From Panopea generosa (taxonomy: Eukaryota; Mollusca; Bivalvia; Adapedonta; Hiatellidae), in contig CM055897.1 of NCBI GenBank assembly GCA_029582155.1, positions 16,110,482-16,174,481 of the forward strand: 64,000 nt of DNA. The letters are read 5' to 3'. A model generated the notes under the pieces. It had not been told where the DNA came from, searched no databases, and saw only the letters and a list, made by a program, of their open reading frames with translations. Below are positions 57,425-64,000 of the stretch, piece after piece. Made by a program: the position numbers and the translations under genes. Positions within the stretch are counted from its first letter, which is position 1. Each line of letters begins with the position of its first letter.

Positions 57425-58330
57425 TTACATAAATATTTACCTACATCGGGAAATGTCGGCCCGGACAGCACACTCTAACTTAGGTCGATGTTTCACATAA
57501 AGGACACAGTGATGCATGGAACAGTTCATGTCAAAACGTTTAAGTACCTATTTGTAACCCCCTTCTGTTACATTTCCATTGCTATTCTCGACTCTTCAGC
57601 CGTTTCAATATTTAGGCATTGGTTTCCAATATTACTCAGCACTTTGTAGATTAATTGAGTATGCAACGCTACGCGCTTCAAAATGCTTGACAAACTTTAA
57701 TTTAATGCAAAAGGCCAGTTTCGCAGATGCAGGGACGTAGCGTGAAAAATTTGGATGTAACTCAGAGAAAAGGTATGTGGAAAACAGATTCCCATTTCTG
57801 TTGTTGGGGTCCTAGGAAAGTCACAGTTTAGAAATAAAAGTATAAATGGTTGCTTCTGTTGACCTTTAAACTTAAACAAAATATTTACACGTGTTTTGAT
57901 TTCAAATGTTACTCAGCAGAGTAACTGAGTATGCCACGCTACGCGCCTGAGATGGTTCGATGTTTAAGCCAACCATGGTTACGAAATTACCCACCGTCCT
58001 GGTAGACTACGCTCAAACTGTGATGCAATAATAATGAATTAATTTTATTATATGTATATTAATGAGTACGAAATAAATAAATTTACTGATATAGCTCTCT
58101 AAATTCGTACAGAAAAATGTTCAGTAAAAGAACATACTTTCTTCAAGGTTAAACTGATATTTATAAACTGAAACATGATAAGGCCCTAGCTGTATATGCT
58201 GCACTGTTGATTCAAGCAACATATATAAATGCGTAATTAAATCATTGTTTTGACACGATGTTGTATATAACTGTATACTATTTATACAAGATCCAAGATT
58301 TATTTATAGTGACAGATAAAATACAGATAG
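57425..58330. other. Gene-free stretch with diverged repeat
   Basis: A segment at about 57,735-57,850 (GACGTAGCGTGAAAA, GTAACTCAG, ATGGTTG) is a diverged copy of 56,250-56,360, just outside the LINE insertion. A third related CACGCTACGCGCC end lies near 57,935. I see no gene. Confidence 0.45.
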
Positions 58331-58334
58331 CATA

Positions 58335-58745
58335 GCTACTGACCGACATTCGGTTCCAGGATCGGAGATTCATGGGATTCAGTGGCGTAGCTGACCCTAA
58401 AATGATGTGCAAGCCCATCGGGTTCTAGTGGGGTCGGGGAGGGGTTTGGGGACATGGCCTTCTCCCCCATAAAAAAAAAGGACTTTCAGGATGCATTTCC
58501 TGCGTTCAGAGGGCATTTCAAGGAGATATAATGATGCATTCTCAAAAATATGTGCAATCCCGGGCGTTGTGGCGTAAAGGCAGCTACGCCACTGGGATTG
58601 ACCCTCCACATGGTTATGTGTATAATGTCCTTGAGTCAGACACATTATCTGCATATATTTAGTAATGGTTCTACCAAGGAAGACCTGGAGTGTGATTTGC
58701 CTAATTAATAACTTGTTTCGTAATCGAAAAATAATATATAAGTTT
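58335..58745 (+). repeat. SINE-B copy split by a MITE
   Basis: The head side (CCAGGATCGGAGATTCATGGGATT) and body side (GACCCTCCACATGGTTATGTG, then GAGTCAGACACATTATCTGC) are separated by 215 bp. Joined, they give a normal SINE-B. Confidence 0.8.
58380..58594. mobile_element. MITE with CAGTGGCGTAGCTG termini
   Basis: Perfect 14-bp inverted ends CAGTGGCGTAGCTG/CAGCTACGCCACTG bound 215 bp of non-coding DNA, flanked by GGATT on both sides as a 5-bp target duplication. CAGTGGCGTAGC-type ends occur on hAT-like and related MITEs of marine animals; the 5-bp duplication does not fit hAT well, so the superfamily is open. Confidence 0.85.
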
Positions 58746-59057
58746 AACAAAAAAGAACTACATTTGTGTTTATTTGTAGGTCCTATTATGGCTAAAGGCC
58801 TAAATTACTTGAAATAAACTAATGTAATTGGCATGGCAGAACATATATAAAATATTTTACGCACTACAGAAATAATAAGGACCTACATCAGAACAAGGAC
58901 TTATAATGCAATGGGATATATATGAAGGACAGTCGGCGGTTTCGCCTCATTCGGGGCCTCTCACCAGAGTAGCCTCCCTTTGAAATGTGATATGATACTC
59001 TTCACAAAGGAGGACAGCCGGTCGGAAATCTTGTGATTATCAGTATATTATGGTGTG

Positions 59058-59286
59058 ATGCACAGTGTCCGTCGGGGATTTGGACAAGTAGTACGTACTT
59101 TCACAAAACTTAAGTTAATCACAGTGTTAAACAAAACCTATACAATTAAATTATTTGAAGCTCGGAACATGAGTGTCAAAGAAGCAGCATACGGGTCATG
59201 GCGTTCGCCTATCAGCAGTAAACTTGTATCGGAAAGTAGTGTTTCTTTCCAAGAAATCCATGTTGACAGTCATCCGGATCAAAAAG
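59058..59286 (+). CDS. First exon of an S9 prolyl-oligopeptidase-like gene (partial)
   Basis: ATG at 59,058 opens a basic N-terminus (HSVRRGFGQVVRTFTKLK), possibly a targeting sequence. A second Met begins MSVKEAAYGSWRSPISS, followed by EIHVDSHPDQK. The motif YGSW-SPI-S at the start of a beta-propeller is typical of S9-family acylaminoacyl/dipeptidyl peptidase-like proteins. A donor GTCAGT follows Lys at 59,286 in phase 1. No further exon of this gene was recognised in the remaining 4.7 kb, so its body probably lies beyond the window. Confidence 0.55.
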
Positions 59287-59289
59287 GTC

Positions 59290-60385
59290 AGTAGATTGTG
59301 AAGGCCAGTATATTTGCTTTCGGTTCAAAAGCTGTCTATTTAGCTTATGTATACCAAAGTTTGCGCAGCTTTCCCTATTTATATTTGATTTAAAATTTAT
59401 TTTATTGTGTAGACTTTGCTCATCTTCCTTGACACAAGAGGATGACAGTGGTTTCATCAACCTACTGATTCATCTACCTTAATTTTGTGTTGAAAACAGG
59501 TAGTGATTTCATCAACCTTAATTTAGTATAGTGTTATATGGCATGCCAATTAACAAGGTGTGTTAATCCAATATACAGCAAGAAGACTGACAATTATGGA
59601 TAGGTGAGAACCAGTTATGGTCTGTTGAACACTGGGGCTATACTTAAATGTAGGGAAGTATATCATTGAAAACTAACAAGTAATAAAATATTCAATATTA
59701 TTAATTTTTTATAAAAAATTAAAACAATTTTAGGCAAAACACTCACCAATATCATCAATGATTATCATGAACATTGCCGATTCAGACAAATTGGCCTTTA
59801 AGTAAATTAGCACATATATCAAATACAAACTCAAACTTCTGTCATTTTAGCTGCAGTATACAAATTTTATAATCAAAAGAACTTCAACAATTTTAAACAC
59901 AAATTTATGGGAAAGGTATTGTTTTGATGAGAATTTCATTCTGCAGTGTATCCTGGGATGAATGGAAATTAAGGTAATTTAAAACAAGATATTGTAAGAT
60001 TTTGCGTGAATACACGAACATTCACAAAATCTCAATCAGTTGCCTTTCCTTCTCTATGTAATTCCTTGATGATATGTACAGAATTTTAACTGTATAAACT
60101 ATGTGTATTATTAAACAGGAAAAAGATATTTTATAAACAAATGTTGTTTTTTTATATTACACTTTATTTTCACATTTTTATGTCTCATCTTTTTTATTAA
60201 TTAGTTTTCACATATTACGGTAACTGCTACTCTGAGTTTAATAACACACAATCATTGCCATTCTTAAACACACACTTGTTCAGTTTGAAAGTGTGAGTCT
60301 TAATGATTATTGTTGTTCTGTTGTTGGGGAGAGAATGTATTCTTCAGCCTCTTCATCATCCTGGTTGATGGACAAGGCTTATTGA
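59290..60385. other. AT-rich, probably intronic DNA
   Basis: No exon or repeat is recognised; it follows the S9-like exon. Confidence 0.5.
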
Positions 60386-61089
60386 GTTGAGGTCATTTTG
60401 TAACCAAGTCATTTCGTAACTGGTTTGAAATGTTGGTCATTTCATAACCATATTTTCGGTCATTTTGTAACCGGTGGAAAATAATGTATAAATGGTTTAT
60501 AAAGATGATTAAAACATTGTTTTATAGTATTTTTATGATAATAGAATTATTATCATATTAAAATGAAAAATGACATGTAAATAGAGTAAGTTTTGGTCAT
60601 TTTGTAACCAGTTGGACATATTGTGTAAATGGTTTATAAAGATGAATAAAGAAGAATTAAACAATATTTTATGTTATTTTTATGGTATTAAAATCATATT
60701 AAAATGAAAAATGACAATTCGACTAATATTTTTCTTCCATGCTGATATGTCAGTAATTAATTTTAGTGTTAAGAAACAAAATGAGTCCTTTTACCTATTA
60801 ATTATTATGTTAATTGCTAATGATATATACTAGATAATTGCAATTAAAAGTGAAGTATTTCATATGTAATTGATAGATTGAAAATTAATTAACTAATAAC
60901 TATCATGCTTATTGCCGATTATCTTTTAATTGCAATTAAAATATTAAAGTGTGATTGATCTATATTGTTTAATTTGTTTAACAAATAACTATTATGTTAA
61001 CCGCTGATTATCCTTTATTTGCAATTAAAATTTTACAGTGTGGTTGATCTATTTAATCCTTTAATTACCATCACAGCTGTGTTTCCAGA

Positions 61090-61498
61090 CACAATTTATA
61101 CAGGATGAGTGTTCCACTGGTCACCAGAACAACGACTGCAAAGGTACGTAAAACACATTTAATAATATTAAAAAGCATGGTTTAATATAATATGAGTATA
61201 ATATGTAAAAAATAATAACATAAATAATATTATAAATAATGTTATAATATAGTGTCGTTATTTTCATTTGTTTTCTATTTAATTTTTAAAATTAATTTAA
61301 TTGTATTCTTTTCACATGTTTTCTGGCTGGCACAGAAGGCTTACTGCCAGGACCCAGGTGGTACCCCCATTTTACGTCATGGTGCAGCTCCTCAGCCGTG
61401 AGGCAGCCTATGTCGAAACACAAGTGAAGTTAGTCTCAGCAAACAAGATAACAAAGAAGAAAAAGAAGAGGACTCAACAAATGGAGGGGAGAATTTAA
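61090..61498 (+). other. Exon-like pair inside the inverted-repeat element
   Basis: Segment 1 (61,090-61,142) lies between a GTGTTTCCAG acceptor and a GTACGT donor. Segment 2 starts after GGCTGGCACAG (61,336). Joined in phase 1 they stay open from TQFIQDECSTGHQ to RWYPHFTSWC and stop near 61,430. An alternative frame of segment 2 runs to 61,498. A polyadenylation signal AATAAA lies near 61,599. I recognise no family; it could be the end of a transposon-encoded or captured gene. Confidence 0.3.
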
Positions 61499-61777
61499 GG
61501 CGTGATGTCAGCTGACAATCTTCTAAGAAAATTTTCAAGTTTATAAAGTCATTAAATGTAGTGTAAATGAATGTATGAATGTGCAGATTCTTTCGTAAAT
61601 AAATGGCTTTGAAATTGCTCTGTTAATATACTTTTTTTTAAAGTTTATATTGTAGTAAAAGCTCTTAAATATTTTGCTCCATTAATATACTTTTATGTGG
61701 TAACAACTCTTTTGTATATAAAATTTATATAAAAAATATAATAAATAATTTGCTCTGTTAATTTTTGTATCTTTTTT

Positions 61778-63030
61778 ATGCCCCCCATCCCCCCACCAAA
61801 TAAATTTTTGGATGGCATATAGTAATCACGGCGGCCGTCCCTCTGTCCGTCCGGTATTTCATTTCCGGCCTGTATATTTGTCATGCATAGATGGATTTTG
61901 TTGATACTTGGTACTAATAATCAACATAACATGACGACGTGTTGCTAGTAAGACACACACCTGTACCTCAAAGGTCAAGGTCACAATTTGAGTTTGTTTA
62001 ACACTTTGTGTCTGTGAGATTTTGTGTTCGGTCTGTAACTTTGTCATGCATTTTGTCATCCATAGATGGATTTTAATGATACTTGTTACAATTGATCAAC
62101 ATAACATGATGATGTGTCACGAGAAAGACCCACACCCATACCTCAAAGGTCAAGGTCACAATTTGAGTTTGACAACACTTTGAGTCTGTGTGAGATCTGC
62201 AACTTTGTCATGCAAAGATAGATTTTTATAAATACTTGTTATAAATGATCAACATAACATATCGACGTGTTGCACTTAATACCCAAACTCCAACTTCAAA
62301 GGTCAAGGTCACAATTTAACTTTGTTTGACAACACTTTCAGTCATTTTGACATTTCTTGTCCGGTCTGTCATCCATGGATAAATTTTAAAAACACTTGGC
62401 TCAGTTGATCAACATGACATTAAATGGCGCATGTAAGACCCAGAACCTTCCCTCAAAGATCAAGGTCACACTTTCAATTTGTTTGATATTGTGTGTCTGG
62501 TCTGTGACTTTGCCTTTAACTTGGCTCAATTTATCAAGATTACATGACGACGTGTCATAAGTAAGACCTAAACCCATACCTCAAAGGTCAAGGTCACACT
62601 TTTAGTATGTATGACAACACTTTGAATCTGTTTGAGATTTCAAGTCCATCCTTTAACTTTATCATATTACGTGGATGGATTTCAAAAACACTTGGCTCGA
62701 TTTATCAACAATTGATCTGTTACTTTGTCTTACATTTAGGGATTTTTAAATAGCTTGACACAAGTGATCAGCATGTCATGATTATGTTTTAGCAGTATTT
62801 AGCTGTTGAAATACCCAGACCATAACATCAGATGTCAAGGTCAAGGTTACATAAAGGTCAAGGTCACACTTTAATGTAAAAAAACATGAAATTGCATGTC
62901 TAGTCTGAAACATCAGTCTCTTACTCTTTATATTCATGGATACATTGCTATCTATTATAATATAATTATATCGTTATTTTTCAATGACCATTTGGGGGAC
63001 ATGCGACACTTACCATTGACATTTCTTGTT
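61778..63030 (-). repeat. Dispersed element with internal ~165-bp minisatellite, minus strand
   Basis: Inverted copy of the element at 7,180-8,612: GTCCGTCCGG then units with CAAAGGTCAAGGTCACA and AACTTTGTCATGCAT, ending toward GACATGCGACACTTACC..TTGACATTTCTTGTT. It lies inside the 60,391-63,449 element. Confidence 0.75.
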
Positions 63031-63588
63031 ATGTGGTAAAAATGCTTTAAATAAATTGCTTTGAAATATAATTCTCTTCGGTAAATGTACTTAATGTCAC
63101 CAATCAACTAACTGCATTAACTATTTAACATGTGGATCACATTATAGGACCCATTAGCACCTCTTTAAAGTTATTGTATTCTAAAACAAAGGAAGGTAAA
63201 TGACCAATAATGTGGTTAAAAATAGTCAATCTACTTCATGTATGTCATTTTTCATTTTAATATTAAGTGTTTATAACACAATTATCAGAAAAAATATAAT
63301 AAAATATGGTTTTATTTGTCTTTATAAACAATATTTTTTCCACCGATGACCAAATGACCAAAAATATGGTTAGGAAATGACCAACATTTCAAACCGGTTA
63401 TGAAATGACCGAAAGAATGGTTACTAAATGATTTGGTTACGAAATGACCGGATCCCGTCTGATCTGAACCATTAGCACAGCTTCACAACTGCAACTGGAA
63501 AAATATAAATTAAATCTACTCTTTTATAAAATCATGCAATTGTTTTATTTTACAGAATGTCTAAAACAAGTGCTTTCATACCAGCTTT

Positions 63589-63780
63589 TTGGCATTCAGT
63601 ACATTACAGAATAATATTGATTTATTTTTGGCATTCAGTAAATTACAGATAATATTGATTACTTTTGGCACTCAGTACATTACAGATAATATTGATTACT
63701 TTTGGCACTTAGTACATTACAGATAATATTGATTATTCTTGGCACTCAGTACATTACAGATAATATTGATTATTTTTATC
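63589..63780. repeat. ~38-bp tandem repeat, five copies
   Basis: Units read TTGGCACTCAGTACATTACA then GATAATATTGATTA.TTT. The last copy is followed by a reversed ATCTGTAAT segment. Confidence 0.9.
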
Positions 63781-64000
63781 TGTAATCATTTACAATATTA
63801 GATAAAAATAATTGCCATTTCATTATTTTCAGTTTTGGCATAACATTTTAGACTCGACCTCAACATTATGGTTTTGTACCAGCCTATAGAATAATTTTAA
63901 AAACACACACACACATCTTTCACAACTAAACTGATTAAATAATGCCTGCACAAACAGCTTTTCTTATTATTTTGATAAATCGATCTGCTACATATATCTC

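Larger units (their letters stand above)
60391..63449. mobile_element. 3.06-kb element with long inverted ends and GGTCATTTYGTAACC subrepeats
   Basis: The left end carries at least three close copies of GGTCATTTTGTAACC-like motif, and the right end carries the inverted copies (GGTTACGAAATGACC at 63,435-63,449). Further inward both arms share GGTTTGAAATGTTGGTCATTTC, CCATATTTT.GGTCATTT and CGGTGGAAAA, then AT-rich sequence to about 60,720 and 63,180. The interior includes exon-like segments at 61,090-61,498 and an inverted copy of the minisatellite repeat. No target duplication is clear. Confidence 0.75.

Noticed and set aside
58397-58750. 117-codon minus frame
   Set aside because: It runs across the MITE and SINE-B and has no domain.

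Overview
This is eukaryotic, AT-rich, repeat-laden DNA from an invertebrate. Coding exons are sparse, with consensus GT-AG introns. There are several tRNA-derived SINE families, long minisatellites and cut-and-paste DNA transposons. Several repeats look like those common in bivalve genomes (internal ~165-bp minisatellites, elements opening AACAAGAGACCC), so a bivalve mollusc is my best guess; this is inference from style, not a database match.

Layout. 1-8.9 kb is gene-poor: microsatellites, two pogo/Tigger-like MITEs and a minisatellite-bearing repeat. 8.9-10.0 kb (minus) holds exon 1 of an EGLN/PHD HIF prolyl-hydroxylase gene (MYND finger, then the start of the catalytic domain), frameshifted and apparently without its other exons. 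From 9,956 to 35,452 the window is a head-to-tail tandem duplication: unit 1 is 9,956-27,307 and unit 2 is 27,306-35,452. Unit 1 is about 9.2 kb longer because a whole ISL2EU-type DNA transposon (11,187-20,413) sits in it. Unit 2 keeps the uninterrupted target site at 28,857, which fixes both transposon ends and an AT target duplication. That transposon carries a decayed THAP/HTH/DDE transposase on the plus strand and, convergent to it, a nearly intact SWIM + YqaJ nuclease gene. Each unit carries a DHRS1-like short-chain dehydrogenase on the minus strand, broken in unit 1 and intact in unit 2.

35.5-39.7 kb is SINE-rich intergenic DNA. 39.7-42.1 kb has two exons of an Ig-domain gene, the first with a premature stop. 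41.1-45.4 kb is four successive tandem arrays, including a 51-bp array that is open on both strands and whose units then invert. A third, divergent DHRS1-like gene lies at 46,896-47,900 (minus); its catalytic Tyr is Phe. 48.1-51.2 kb is bracketed by a perfect 68-bp inverted repeat. 52,910-55,078 (plus) is a complete three-exon gene for an unrecognised 343-aa protein with an N-myristoylation/palmitoylation-like start. After it come a decayed Ty3/Gypsy pol fragment, a 5'-truncated LINE, a MITE nested in a SINE, a lone first exon of an S9 prolyl-oligopeptidase-like gene, and a 3.06-kb element with ~300-bp inverted ends.

The genes do not form an operon or pathway. The three dehydrogenases are one local gene family, and the transposase and YqaJ nuclease are partners within one mobile element. 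Most of the rest records duplication and nested transposition.
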